Below, in pieces: positions 25,150-33,233 of a DNA stretch of 64,000 nucleotides; positions within the stretch are counted from its first letter, which is position 1, and each line of letters begins with the position of its first letter. A program made the translations under genes and the position numbers. The notes beneath the pieces are model-generated. The model was given only the letters and a program-made list of their open reading frames with translations. It was not told the origin of the DNA and made no database searches. Origin of the DNA: Jannaschia sp. CCS1 (GTDB taxonomy: Bacteria; Pseudomonadota; Alphaproteobacteria; Rhodobacterales; Rhodobacteraceae); contig NC_007802.1 of assembly GCF_000013565.1 (NCBI RefSeq), forward strand, positions 4,018,501 through 4,082,500, in the 5' to 3' direction.

Positions 25150-26418
25150 TTATTCCGCGATCTGTGCGGCGACGTCCGCGTCGATGGCAGCCAACGCATC
25201 TTCCAGCGTGGATTCACCGGTGATGACCTGCGTGATGTAGTCCGGCACCACGCCGTAGATCACGAAGTTCTGGGCGTAGCCCTGGAAGGTGAAGGCCTGA
25301 GGTGTCGTCTCTGCCGCTGTGCCGATGGAGGCCGCGAAGGTCGACAGGGCCTGCGCCACCGCCGGATCCGCATCGCCGTAATCCACCCCGGATGCTTGCA
25401 GGCCTGCATGCGCGGTGATGGAGGACGTCTCAGCCGCGAAGCGTGCCGTGTTTTCCTCGGACGCGAAATGGGCGATCAAGCCCGCTGCCGCCTCGGGCAC
25501 ATCGGTGGAGTTGAACGCCACGATGCCAGCGCCGCCGGGCATTGCGCCACAGCCGCCGGGACCGCAGGGGGCGGGAACGGCGCGCCATTCAAAATCGGTG
25601 ATGTTTTCGGCGTAGTTGCCGATCATCCAGGATCCCGACATATGCATGGCAACCGATCCAGACAGGAACAGAGGCGCGGCGTTGCGGTAGGCCGTGCCGG
25701 TGCCTGCGGGCCAGCCATCGGCGGGCATCAACCCGCTCTCGTGCCAACCCACGAAGGTCTCGGCGTAGATGGTAAAGCCCTCGTCCACGAGGATCGGCGC
25801 GCCTGCATCGTCAAAGAAGGCAGCGCCATAGGAGAACGCAGGCCCGGCCCAACGGTGGGCGGTGCGGTCCATCGCGAAGGCTGCGTCCATGCCAAGCGTT
25901 TCCTGAACCTCGCCAAGCGCAACCATCCACTCATCCCACGTGGCCCCGTCGCCGGGGATCTCGACGCCCGCGTCGTCAAACATGGTGACGTTGATATAGG
26001 GGCCGGTCACGGTCAGCTCGGTCGGCCAGCCGTAGATGCCCGTGTCTTCACCGCCGGGCGCGCGATACCACGGCAGAACCGCGCCATAGGCGGCTTCCAT
26101 GTAATCGGCATCCACATAGGGCGTCAGGTCCAGGTAATACTGGTTCAAACCGCCCAGATTGGTCACGCGGGCCACGTCAGGCGCGGCATCGGTTTGCAGC
26201 TGGTTTTCCAACTGATCGCGGACGATCTCATAGCCCACGACCTCCATGGCGACGGTGTGACCGGTTTCGGCCTCATAATCCGCCGCAATTGCCGCCAGCA
26301 CGTCGCATTCATTGCCGTTTTGATAGCACAGGAAGCTCACTTCATCGGCGTGAGCGGTGCCCGCGGCCATCAGAGCGGTCGCAGCACAGGTCAGCCGCAG
26401 GGTTTGCAGTTTGGTCAT
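25150..26418 (-). CDS. extracellular sugar-binding protein of the second ABC system
   Basis: A 422-residue periplasmic binding protein. A signal peptide ends near GTAHA/DEV, and the mature protein has the family 1 extracellular-binding fold (LAAIAADYEAETGHTVAM, GIYGWPTELTVTGPYIN, SVAMHMSGSWMIGNY). Start 26418 is preceded by GGAGGATTCC at good spacing; the longer in-frame start lacks a ribosome site and would bury the signal peptide. An unusual Cys pair in CYQNGNEC could form a disulfide. First gene of the transporter operon. Confidence 0.92.
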   Translation of the reverse strand: MTKLQTLRLTCAATALMAAGTAHADEVSFLCYQNGNECDVLAAIAADYEAETGHTVAMEVVGYEIVRDQLENQLQTDAAPDVARVTNLGGLNQYYLDLTPYVDADYMEAAYGAVLPWYRAPGGEDTGIYGWPTELTVTGPYINVTMFDDAGVEIPGDGATWDEWMVALGEVQETLGMDAAFAMDRTAHRWAGPAFSYGAAFFDDAGAPILVDEGFTIYAETFVGWHESGLMPADGWPAGTGTAYRNAAPLFLSGSVAMHMSGSWMIGNYAENITDFEWRAVPAPCGPGGCGAMPGGAGIVAFNSTDVPEAAAGLIAHFASEENTARFAAETSSITAHAGLQASGVDYGDADPAVAQALSTFAASIGTAAETTPQAFTFQGYAQNFVIYGVVPDYITQVITGESTLEDALAAIDADVAAQIAE

Positions 26419-26592
26419 TTGGAATCCTCCCATAGAGTCCGATGTGGTCTGTTGTTCTTGGTCTTTTGCCAGACGATAGAAGACATGCGCGCCTGTCGTC
26501 CACAGGTTATCGCACCCATGGATTCGCGGATTTGCGCGGCCTATAACAATCTTTGCGTGGGGAGGGAGTTGAGGCACCAAACCTCAACCCGG

Positions 26593-26617
26593 GGTATATC
26601 AATGGTATATCAATTTG
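26593..26617 (+). repeat. tandem 11-bp direct repeat GGTATATCAAT upstream of the transporter operon
   Basis: GGTATATCAAT occurs twice with no gap (26593-26603 and 26604-26614), between the marR gene and the binding-protein gene. A one-turn direct repeat could bind a regulator. A 22/25 match is found on the minus strand over the Dabb gene start at 3668-3692. The 265-bp region 26419-26683 otherwise holds only the operon promoter. Confidence 0.45.
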
Positions 26618-26683
26618 AATTTCACTCGACCGAGACGGCCCGTTGATTTCGTCCAAATCGACCCTCACACGAATCGCAGATGG

Positions 26684-27121
26684 TCAGGACGGGAGTTTCG
26701 AAAGCGTCAGAAGGGCCCGCCGCAGGGCGTCGACCTCGGGCGGGGACAGCCCGTCCTCCAGTTTGGCTTCGAACCCCTCTGCCGCGCGCGCAAGGTCGTT
26801 GAACACGGTGCGTCCGGAGGGCGTCAGGGACAGCACCTCGATCCGCCGATCCACGTCGCTGGGGGCGCGGGTGAGGTAGCGTTTGGCCTCCAGTGCGGCG
26901 ACCGCTCGGCTGACCTTAGTTTTGTGGATCAGCGCCTTCTGACAAATCTGCTTGGCCGACATCTCGCCGTAGCAGCCGAGGTGAAACAGAACCCGCCATT
27001 CTGTGCGCAACATCCCATAGCGGGCGCGGTAGTAATCCTGAAACTCACGGCTGGCCGCCTCCGCCGCCTGATTGAGCAGATAGGGCAGGAAATGGGGCAG
27101 ATGAAACGGCGTCTGGGTCAT
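26684..27121 (-). CDS. MarR family transcriptional regulator
   Basis: A 145-residue winged-helix regulator. The DNA-binding helix region is MSAKQICQKALIHKTKVSRAVAALE and the wing contains the DRR motif (PSDVDRRIEVLSLT). MarR proteins bind small aromatic or phenolic ligands and control nearby genes. It points towards the sugar transporter operon but is separated from it by 265 bp, so its target is not clear. The ATG at 27121 is used rather than a TTG two codons earlier. Confidence 0.88.
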   Translation of the reverse strand: MTQTPFHLPHFLPYLLNQAAEAASREFQDYYRARYGMLRTEWRVLFHLGCYGEMSAKQICQKALIHKTKVSRAVAALEAKRYLTRAPSDVDRRIEVLSLTPSGRTVFNDLARAAEGFEAKLEDGLSPPEVDALRRALLTLSKLPS

Positions 27122-27338
27122 GGGCAAGAGAGGTAGCAGCGCAGGGGGGCGAAGGCGAGTGGGGGCCGCAAGCGCCGGGACGCGCCCGGCACAATTTTAG
27201 GTAAATCGTCCGGGAAAGACACAGTCTTTGCAAACCGGTTCACACTTTGGTCACGGGTCAGGTCCCGATTGCGCCATCAGATGCGGGCACAACGGCGTCA
27301 TCCAGACCGATGACGCAAGATTTTCAGGAGACACGATC

Positions 27339-27527
27339 ATGATCGTTACCGACACGCCCCCTGCCGCACCACAGCGCGCCTGTGCTCGGGCGGGTCGGAT
27401 CTTCGTGGTCGACACAACCAAACGCATCCCACGGCCCCAGAGCCCTGTACCATCGGATGCCTACAGCCACGACAGCTTTGTGTTTCACTCAGACATCAGC
27501 CCGAAAGCGTGCGCACATCACCCCTGA
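27339..27527 (+). CDS. small hypothetical protein
   Basis: A 62-residue ORF with a good ribosome binding site (TCAGGAG, 8 nt before the ATG) and a strong hairpin directly after the stop. The product is rich in Pro, Ala and Arg and has no recognisable domain, signal peptide or membrane segment. It diverges from marR and converges on the tauABC-like operon. Expression is plausible but the protein is unsupported by any family. Confidence 0.4.
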   Translation: MIVTDTPPAAPQRACARAGRIFVVDTTKRIPRPQSPVPSDAYSHDSFVFHSDISPKACAHHP

Positions 27528-27530
27528 AAA

Positions 27531-27558
27531 AACGTCGGCCCGGTCAGGAGCCGACGTT
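27531..27558 (-). terminator. intrinsic terminator of the tauABC-like operon
   Basis: A perfect 9-bp stem (AACGTCGGC/GCCGACGTT) with a 10-nt loop is followed on the minus strand by a run of six T. It ends the tau operon and may also serve the small plus-strand ORF. Confidence 0.75.
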
Positions 27559-27569
27559 GGTTTTGTGAT

Positions 27570-27599
27570 CCGCGACCGCCCTTCGAGTTACTTGAGCGG
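27570..27599 (-). repeat. 30-nt CAAGTA hairpin element, copy A
   Basis: One of four related elements. On the transcribed (minus) strand it has an outer stem CCGC/GCGG, a one-sided conserved CAAGTA internal loop and an inner hairpin. It is the most divergent copy. It lies between copy B and the tau terminator, in the 3' untranslated region of tauC. Confidence 0.5.
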
Positions 27600-27610
27600 G
27601 TGTCTTTCCT

Positions 27611-27640
27611 GCGCTATCGCCCTCCGGGCTACTTGAGCGC
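27611..27640 (-). repeat. 30-nt CAAGTA hairpin element, copy B
   Basis: Begins 1 nt after the tauC stop. On the minus strand: GCGCT, CAAGTA, GCCC, GGA loop, GGGC, GAT, AGCGC. The outer and inner stems pair perfectly; CAAGTA faces GAT in an internal loop. Related copies flank the 23S gene. Confidence 0.6.
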
Positions 27641-27641
27641 G

Positions 27642-28934
27642 TCAGCTCTTGCCCTTCCACGGAACCAGCCAGTTCTCGGCAATCCGCATCAGGATATCGA
27701 TGCCGAAGCCGATCATGCCGATCAGGATGATGCCCAGGATCACGATGTCCGTGTTCTGGAACCGCGAGGCGACCATGATCATCATGCCCGCGCCCTGCAC
27801 AGCGGCCACAAGTTCCGCCGCCACAACCGTGCCCCAGCATACGCCCATCGCCACCCGTGCACCGGTGAAGATCTCGGGGAGCGAGTTGGGCACGATCACG
27901 TGCCGCATGATCTGCGCCTTTGACGCCCCCAGCGAATAGGCCGCGTGGACCTTGGAGATGTTGACGCCAGACACCCCGGCCCGCGCCGCAATCGCCATGA
28001 TCCACAACGCCGCCAGGAACAGCAGGACGATCTTGCCCGCCTCTCCGATGCCCGCCCAGATGATCACCAGCGGGATCAGGGCCAGCGGCGGCACGGGGCG
28101 CATGAATTCCACGATCGGGTCAAACCACCCGCGCGCCCAGTTCGACAGGCCCATGGCGTAGCCGAGCGGGATGCCCACCAGCGCGCCAAGCACGAAGCCC
28201 ACGACCACGCGGAACAGCGAGTAACCCAAGTGCTCGATCAGCGTATAGTTGCGGAAGCCGTCCTGGGAAATTTCGATCAGGCGGGCCACCACATTTTCCG
28301 GCGGCGGCAGCCAGATCGGCTCCATCTGTAGGCCCTGGTCTGGCAAAATATTGATCGAACCGCGGGTGGACATGGTCACGGTGCCAAAATCCAGCTCCAA
28401 CCGGCCACCCGCTTCAATCGGCTGGCCATTGACGGCGACGATGGTGGTCCCGTCATCGCGCGTCAGAACGTCGTTGTTTTGCAGACGCGCCAGTTCTGAT
28501 CCGTAGGCCTCGATCACGAGGCTGTCGTTCAGGGCAAAGCCATCGCCGGGCTCCACTTCGGGGGCCTCGGGATCGGGCAAATCGTTGCCCTCCTCGTCTT
28601 GCTCCGTCTCGAACAGAAGGAACGTCACGGTGGCGTCGTCGGTGTTGCCGTCGGCATCCTGCACGGTGTGGGTGAATGTATGCAGGCCCAGGGGGGGGCC
28701 GGGCATATGCAGGAAGGACGGGATGATGACCGACCCGGTGAACGTGGCCCAAAGAAAGAAGAGCGCCAGGATCGAGATGACGGAGGCGCGCCTGTCCGGG
28801 ATCACCGCGCTTTCATCGCCAAAGGTGACTGTCTTGAGCGAGGAAAACCCGGTGGGCGATACGGCCCCGGCGATCAGGCGCACCGCGAAGAAGGCACCAA
28901 TGAAGATCGCCACATAGATAAGGAGGGGGATCAT
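27642..28934 (-). CDS. tauC: taurine-type ABC transporter permease with periplasmic insertion
   Basis: A 430-residue permease of the TauC/SsuC type, about 150 residues longer than usual. The N-terminus has two hydrophobic segments (about residues 3-23 and 50-71); residues 76-205 form an acidic hydrophilic domain, and a standard TauC domain follows (VRLIEISQ... onward) with EAA-like AYSLGASKAQIMRHVIVPNSLPE. It overlaps tauB by 4 nt. The substrate, taurine or another sulfonate, is inferred from the binding protein and ATPase. Confidence 0.82.
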   Translation of the reverse strand: MIPLLIYVAIFIGAFFAVRLIAGAVSPTGFSSLKTVTFGDESAVIPDRRASVISILALFFLWATFTGSVIIPSFLHMPGPPLGLHTFTHTVQDADGNTDDATVTFLLFETEQDEEGNDLPDPEAPEVEPGDGFALNDSLVIEAYGSELARLQNNDVLTRDDGTTIVAVNGQPIEAGGRLELDFGTVTMSTRGSINILPDQGLQMEPIWLPPPENVVARLIEISQDGFRNYTLIEHLGYSLFRVVVGFVLGALVGIPLGYAMGLSNWARGWFDPIVEFMRPVPPLALIPLVIIWAGIGEAGKIVLLFLAALWIMAIAARAGVSGVNISKVHAAYSLGASKAQIMRHVIVPNSLPEIFTGARVAMGVCWGTVVAAELVAAVQGAGMMIMVASRFQNTDIVILGIILIGMIGFGIDILMRIAENWLVPWKGKS

Positions 28935-29737
28935 GCGCTTGCCTCCGTGCGGCCCATAATTTCTTCTTCCATATCCCAGATCATGCCGAGGATTTCTTCC
29001 CGCACCTCCGCAAATTTGGGGTTCTTCTTCACCTCGCGCAGATCGGCGTCGACGCCCTCATCCGCGAAGGGCAGGCGGTATTCCTTGTGGATGCGGCCGG
29101 GGCGCGGGGCCATCACGATCAGACGCTCGCCTAGAAGCAGGGCTTCCTCGACCGAGTGGGTGATCAGGATGATGGTCTTGCCCGTCTCTTTCCAGAGCTT
29201 CAGCACAAGGCTTTGCATCTTCTCGCGGGTCAGCGCGTCCAAGGCACCCAGCGGCTCGTCCATCAAGATGACGTCGGGATCGTTGGCCAGGCAACGGGCC
29301 AGGGCCACACGCTGCTGCATGCCGCCAGACAGCTCGTAAATCGCTTTTTCTTTGAAGTCCTGAAGACCCACGACATCAAGAAGGTGGTCCACATTGGCAC
29401 TGTAGTCGGACGCGCGCTCCCCCTTCATCCGGGGGCCAAAGCTGACGTTTTCGCGCACCGACATCCATTCAAACAGCGCACCCTTCTGGAACACCATGCC
29501 GCGTTCGGCATTGGGACCGTGCACTTCGTGACCGTTGAGCTCGATCACCCCGTCCGTGGGCGCAAGGAACCCCGCAACGATGTTGAGAAGCGTGGTCTTG
29601 CCGCAACCCGACGGGCCGAGAACAGACATGATTTCACCCTGTTTAATGTCGAGGGAGACATCCTGGAGCGCCTGAACAGATCCGCCATTGGGCAGATCGA
29701 AGCGCATGGAGATATTCCGAATGGCCAAGCCGGTCAT
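28931..29737 (-). CDS. tauB: taurine-type ABC transporter ATP-binding protein
   Basis: A 268-residue ATPase of the nitrate/sulfonate/taurine family. Walker A GPSGCGKTT, LSGGMQQRVALAR signature, VILMDEPLGALD Walker B with D-loop and the ITHSVEEA H-loop are intact. The LSGGMQQR form is characteristic of TauB/SsuB. It lies between tauA and tauC in one operon after a long intercistronic hairpin. Confidence 0.88.
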   Translation of the reverse strand: MTGLAIRNISMRFDLPNGGSVQALQDVSLDIKQGEIMSVLGPSGCGKTTLLNIVAGFLAPTDGVIELNGHEVHGPNAERGMVFQKGALFEWMSVRENVSFGPRMKGERASDYSANVDHLLDVVGLQDFKEKAIYELSGGMQQRVALARCLANDPDVILMDEPLGALDALTREKMQSLVLKLWKETGKTIILITHSVEEALLLGERLIVMAPRPGRIHKEYRLPFADEGVDADLREVKKNPKFAEVREEILGMIWDMEEEIMGRTEASA

Positions 29738-29782
29738 CTGCGGCCCTTCCGTGTCATGTGAAACTAATGGAAGTGATGGAAA

Positions 29783-29824
29783 AAGGGGCCCGGCCCACCT
29801 GTCAAGCCGGTGGTCGGACCCCTT
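29783..29824 (-). promoter_or_regulatory. long intercistronic hairpin between tauA and tauB
   Basis: An imperfect stem of about 17 bp (AAGGGG.CCG.CC.CC with its complement) and a short loop, followed on the minus strand by TTTTTCC. It can act as a partial terminator or mRNA stabiliser that favours expression of the binding protein over the downstream genes. Confidence 0.6.
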
Positions 29825-29836
29825 GGGATTAGGCGC

Positions 29837-30835
29837 TTAGTTGGTGGCGTCGGTCAACGGGCCTGCATTCACACGGTCCGTGTAATCCGCCAGCGCGCTG
29901 TCGATGGAGCCTGCTTCCACGAAGACGTTGGCCACGCCGCCCATGAAGGTGGCCATGCCGCCATCCATCCATGTTGCGCCGAGAACCTCTTCCGCCGACG
30001 GGAAGCCCATGGTCGCAATCGCGTTCTGCGCGGATTCCAGATCCATGCCGGCTGCGTCTGCGATGTTTTGCAGCATCTCGTCGTTGGGGTTGGAATTCCA
30101 ACGGTCGTTGGCGGCCTGACCCACAGCAAGGAACTGCGCGACGAGATCAGGGTTTTCGGCGACAAACTCAGCCGGGGCTGCGATCACATCGAACACCAGG
30201 ATGCCAAGCTCGGTCTTTTCTTCGCCGGTCAGCAGCACGTTGCCGTATTCCAGCATCGTGGTCAGACCACCGCCGTAGCCGCAGGCAAAGTCAACGGCAC
30301 CCTGGGACAGGGCGGCGGCACCTTCTGGCGGCGCCATATCCACGATTTCCAGGCTGTCGAGGGCAACACCGAAGTGGTCCATCTGGCGCAGGAAGCCGTA
30401 ATGCGCGGCGGTGCCGAGCGGAACAGCAACGCGACGGCCAGCCAGCTCACTGGCGTTGTCGGCATCAATTTCCAGATCCGAGCGCACGACGCAATTGTCG
30501 TTGTCGGCGTAGGTCACGGCAACATCCACAACTTCAATGTCCTGACCCGCGGATGCGGCGACAACGAAGGGCGGCAGGCCCTGGGACACGGCGATCTGAA
30601 CGTCACCCGATGCCATCGCGGCGGACATGGCGGTCCCGGTCTCGAAGGAGACCCAGTTCAGCTCGATGCCCATGGCTTCTTCGAACTCACCATTGGCCCA
30701 TGCATCATACATCGGCAGCGGCCATTCGAGGAAATAGGCGACGGTGATCTCTTCGACATGGCCGTCTGCCAGCGCGGCCTGACCGGAGGCCAGCATTGCC
30801 GTGCCAGCCAGCAAGGATGCGATTGTCTTCTTCAT
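29837..30835 (-). CDS. tauA: taurine-type ABC transporter substrate-binding protein
   Basis: A 332-residue periplasmic binding protein with a signal peptide (MKKTIASLLAGTAMLASGQ, cleavage near AALA). The mature part begins with EEITVAYFLEWPLPMYDAW and has the NMT1/TauA fold (MASGDVQIAVSQGLPPFVVAA, LAGRRVAVPLGTAAHYGFLRQ). First gene of the tau operon, divergent from an IclR regulator whose product probably controls it. Taurine is the most likely ligand by family, not proven. Confidence 0.85.
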   Translation of the reverse strand: MKKTIASLLAGTAMLASGQAALADGHVEEITVAYFLEWPLPMYDAWANGEFEEAMGIELNWVSFETGTAMSAAMASGDVQIAVSQGLPPFVVAASAGQDIEVVDVAVTYADNDNCVVRSDLEIDADNASELAGRRVAVPLGTAAHYGFLRQMDHFGVALDSLEIVDMAPPEGAAALSQGAVDFACGYGGGLTTMLEYGNVLLTGEEKTELGILVFDVIAAPAEFVAENPDLVAQFLAVGQAANDRWNSNPNDEMLQNIADAAGMDLESAQNAIATMGFPSAEEVLGATWMDGGMATFMGGVANVFVEAGSIDSALADYTDRVNAGPLTDATN

Positions 30836-30951
30836 TTTACTCTCCTGTTGGGAAGGTCTTGTTATTTTTCAGATACTTCTGAATTTCGGATTCTTTGCAA
30901 AGATCGTCGGACGAGTGTTGCTTTTGCTTCGATTCGCGCCATACTCTCCTG

Positions 30952-30962
30952 CATTGCAGAAC
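30952..30962 (+). promoter_or_regulatory. candidate IclR site CATTGCAGAAC
   Basis: This 11-mer lies in the tauA/iclR divergent promoter region. Its exact reverse complement, GTTCTGCAATG, occurs at 31897-31907, just before the next gene after iclR. The pair could be the binding sequence of the IclR protein encoded between them. Confidence 0.4.
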
Positions 30963-31073
30963 TGTTGTTCCGTAAAATAAGGCTATCCATCGTTGCCGAT
31001 GGGTCAACCATTAATTTTCCGGCGGCGCTGGCTGCACGCGGGTCCTCAGGGTTCGCTTATGGGGAGGCAGGTC

Positions 31074-31862
31074 GTGGCCCGGCACAAGGAAAGCTCAATC
31101 GTCACAAAGTGCGCGGTGATCATGGACGTCATCAGCCAGGCGCGCCAGCCCCTGCCGTTCTCGGAAATCGTCGCACAGTCCGGCTTTGTCAAAAGCTCCT
31201 GCCACCGGATCCTCGCCGTGCTGCAAAGCGAGGACATGATCAACTACGACAAGGCGAGCCGAACGTATTTCACCGGCACGCGCCTGCGGCTCTGGGCGCG
31301 GTCATCGTGGCATCGCACCGATATCTCGGACGTGGCGGTGCCCACGATGGATGCGCTGAGCGAAACGGCAGGCATGAACGCCGCGCTGTCGATCCAGGAT
31401 GACGGGTTCATTCTGTATCTGCGCACCTCCGATCACCTGTCGCTGCGCCTGGCCGCCCGCGCGGGAGACAGGGCCCCACTGCACAACACCGCCGCTGGCA
31501 AGGTCTTTCTAGCCTTCATGACCGACAAGCGCCGCGCCACGACGCTGGCCTCCCTCAAGCTGGAGAGGTTCACCGAGCATACGATGACCACACCCGAAGC
31601 GATCGAGGCCGAGATCCCAAACATCCGCGCGCAGGGTTACGGGATGTCGATCCGGGAGGAATATCTGCACGTCATCGGCATGGCCGCCCCGATCCGCGAT
31701 GCGCAAGGGGATGTGACCGCCTGCCTGTCCGTCTGGACCATCACCGACGCGGCCACGCCCGAACAGGTGGAACGGCTGGCCCCGGACCTGATCCGGGCCG
31801 CCGATGACATTTCCGCGCTTAGCGGGTGGTCGCCAGAGACGCCAACGGACGCGGGGTCTTGA
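31074..31862 (+). CDS. IclR family transcriptional regulator
   Basis: A 262-residue regulator with an N-terminal winged helix (FSEIVAQSGFVKSSCHRILAVL) and a C-terminal IclR effector domain (LHNTAAGKVFLAFM, the G-K-x-hydrophobic block; ILYLRTSDHLSLRL). The GTG at 31074 has GGGGAGG at ideal spacing and is preferred; an ATG at 31059 is the alternative. It lies between tauABC and a flavin oxidoreductase gene and probably controls both. Confidence 0.88.
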   Translation: MARHKESSIVTKCAVIMDVISQARQPLPFSEIVAQSGFVKSSCHRILAVLQSEDMINYDKASRTYFTGTRLRLWARSSWHRTDISDVAVPTMDALSETAGMNAALSIQDDGFILYLRTSDHLSLRLAARAGDRAPLHNTAAGKVFLAFMTDKRRATTLASLKLERFTEHTMTTPEAIEAEIPNIRAQGYGMSIREEYLHVIGMAAPIRDAQGDVTACLSVWTITDAATPEQVERLAPDLIRAADDISALSGWSPETPTDAGS

Positions 31863-31896
31863 CCCACCTGCAACACTCTCACAAAATGAAACTTGA

Positions 31897-31907
31897 GTTC
31901 TGCAATG
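31897..31907 (-). promoter_or_regulatory. candidate IclR site GTTCTGCAATG
   Basis: Reverse complement of 30952-30962, located 13 bp before the start of the FAD oxidoreductase gene. Supports joint control of the transporter and this enzyme. Confidence 0.4.
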
Positions 31908-31919
31908 TGAGACTTTTTC

Positions 31920-33224
31920 ATGGGCCTGCCCAACGCGTTTGCGACAACACCGCCCGGGTCGCTTTGGCGCGCGACCGCACCTGACACGCCGCCAAACCCA
32001 TCGCTGGCTGGCGAGGCGGAGGCCGACGTCACAATCATCGGCGCGGGCTACACCGGCCTGCGTGCAGCGCTTGCCCTGGCAGAAGCTGGGCTGCGTGTGA
32101 TCGTCCTGGAGGCGGGCGATGTGGGCAGCGGGGCGTCGGGGCGGACCGGCGGACAGGTCAATCCGATGCTGCCATTCAACTCACCCGAGCAGACGCGCAA
32201 ATTGGTGGGCGACAGGATATTTGACCGGTTGGCCGAGCAATCCCTTGGCTCCGCCGATGAGATATTCGCGCTGATCAAGACCTATCAGATCGAGTGTCAG
32301 GCGCGCCAGAACGGCTGGCTTCGGGTGCATCACTCCAAAGCAGCTCAGCGCAAAGCAACCGCTGACATTGCCGATTGGAATGCCATCGGGGCCGAGATGC
32401 GGGTGGTCGACCGGGATGAAGTTGCCGCATTGTCAGGCAGTACCGCCTACCGCACCGGCACCGTGAACCCGCGTGGCGGCGCGGTGCATCCGATGATGTT
32501 CGTGCGCGGTCTGGCGGCTGCCGGACAGGCGCGGGGTGTTGCCATCCACGGGCAAAGCGCGGTGCGGGACCTGTCAAAGGACGGGGCAACCTGGGTGGTC
32601 CGCACCGATGCGGGCAGCGTCCGGTCCGATTGGGTGGTGGTGGCGACGAACGGCTATTCCGGTGATCTTGTCAAACGCCTCGACAAGTCGATCCTGCCGG
32701 TGAGCCCGATCCAGATCGCCAGTGATCCCCTGCCCGATGATGTTATCGGCAGCGTTTTGCCCCGGGGCCACACGATCTCGGACTCGCGCCGCGTGATCAT
32801 GTATGCCCGCCGCGAACCTGACAATCGCATGGTCTATGGGGGCCATGGAGAGCCGGACCGCAACGGCACCCTTGGCGGGTTTGACTGGCTGATGAAAGAT
32901 GTGGCCCGCGTGTTCCCACAATTGCGCGACGTCAAATGGACCTACCGCTGGGGCGGCAACATCGCCGTGACGGAGGATCACCTGCCGCATCTGCACGAGC
33001 CGCAAGCGGGGCTGATCGTGGGTTTGGGCTACAACGGGCGCGGCGTGGCGATGTCCAACGTCATGGGCCGGGTGATGGCCGAGCGCATTCTGGGCGCGCC
33101 GCCCGAAGACCTGCCGTTCCCGGTGACGGATGTGGCGGGCATCCCGATGCGGCGGCTGAAGATGGTGGGGATGAAACACGTGATCCGCTGGATGAAGTTT
33201 CTGGATTATCTGGAAACGCGATAA
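31920..33224 (+). CDS. FAD-dependent oxidoreductase (DAO/PuuB-like)
   Basis: A 434-residue amine or amino-acid oxidase/dehydrogenase of the DAO family. The FAD-binding fold is VTIIGAGYTGLRAALALAEAG followed by VLEAGDVGSGASGRTGGQ, a hallmark of gamma-glutamylputrescine oxidase-like proteins; the C-terminal GLGYNGRGVAMSNVMGRVMAE closes the flavin site. It oxidises a C-N bond. Its position behind iclR and tauABC suggests an amine substrate brought in by that transporter. Confidence 0.9.
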   Translation: MGLPNAFATTPPGSLWRATAPDTPPNPSLAGEAEADVTIIGAGYTGLRAALALAEAGLRVIVLEAGDVGSGASGRTGGQVNPMLPFNSPEQTRKLVGDRIFDRLAEQSLGSADEIFALIKTYQIECQARQNGWLRVHHSKAAQRKATADIADWNAIGAEMRVVDRDEVAALSGSTAYRTGTVNPRGGAVHPMMFVRGLAAAGQARGVAIHGQSAVRDLSKDGATWVVRTDAGSVRSDWVVVATNGYSGDLVKRLDKSILPVSPIQIASDPLPDDVIGSVLPRGHTISDSRRVIMYARREPDNRMVYGGHGEPDRNGTLGGFDWLMKDVARVFPQLRDVKWTYRWGGNIAVTEDHLPHLHEPQAGLIVGLGYNGRGVAMSNVMGRVMAERILGAPPEDLPFPVTDVAGIPMRRLKMVGMKHVIRWMKFLDYLETR

Positions 33225-33233
33225 CGTCTGCGG

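Noticed and set aside
24025..26646. 873-codon plus-strand open frame over the sugar transporter genes
   Set aside because: It is antisense to three well-recognised ABC genes and is rich in His, Gln, Arg and Gly, as expected for the complement of GC-rich coding DNA. Only its last codons coincide with the TATATCA repeat.
15467..30963. CTGCATTGCAGAA present both before lacI (near 15467) and before iclR (near 30951)
   Set aside because: A 13-bp match between two places in 64 kb is expected by chance, and the two regulators are of different families.
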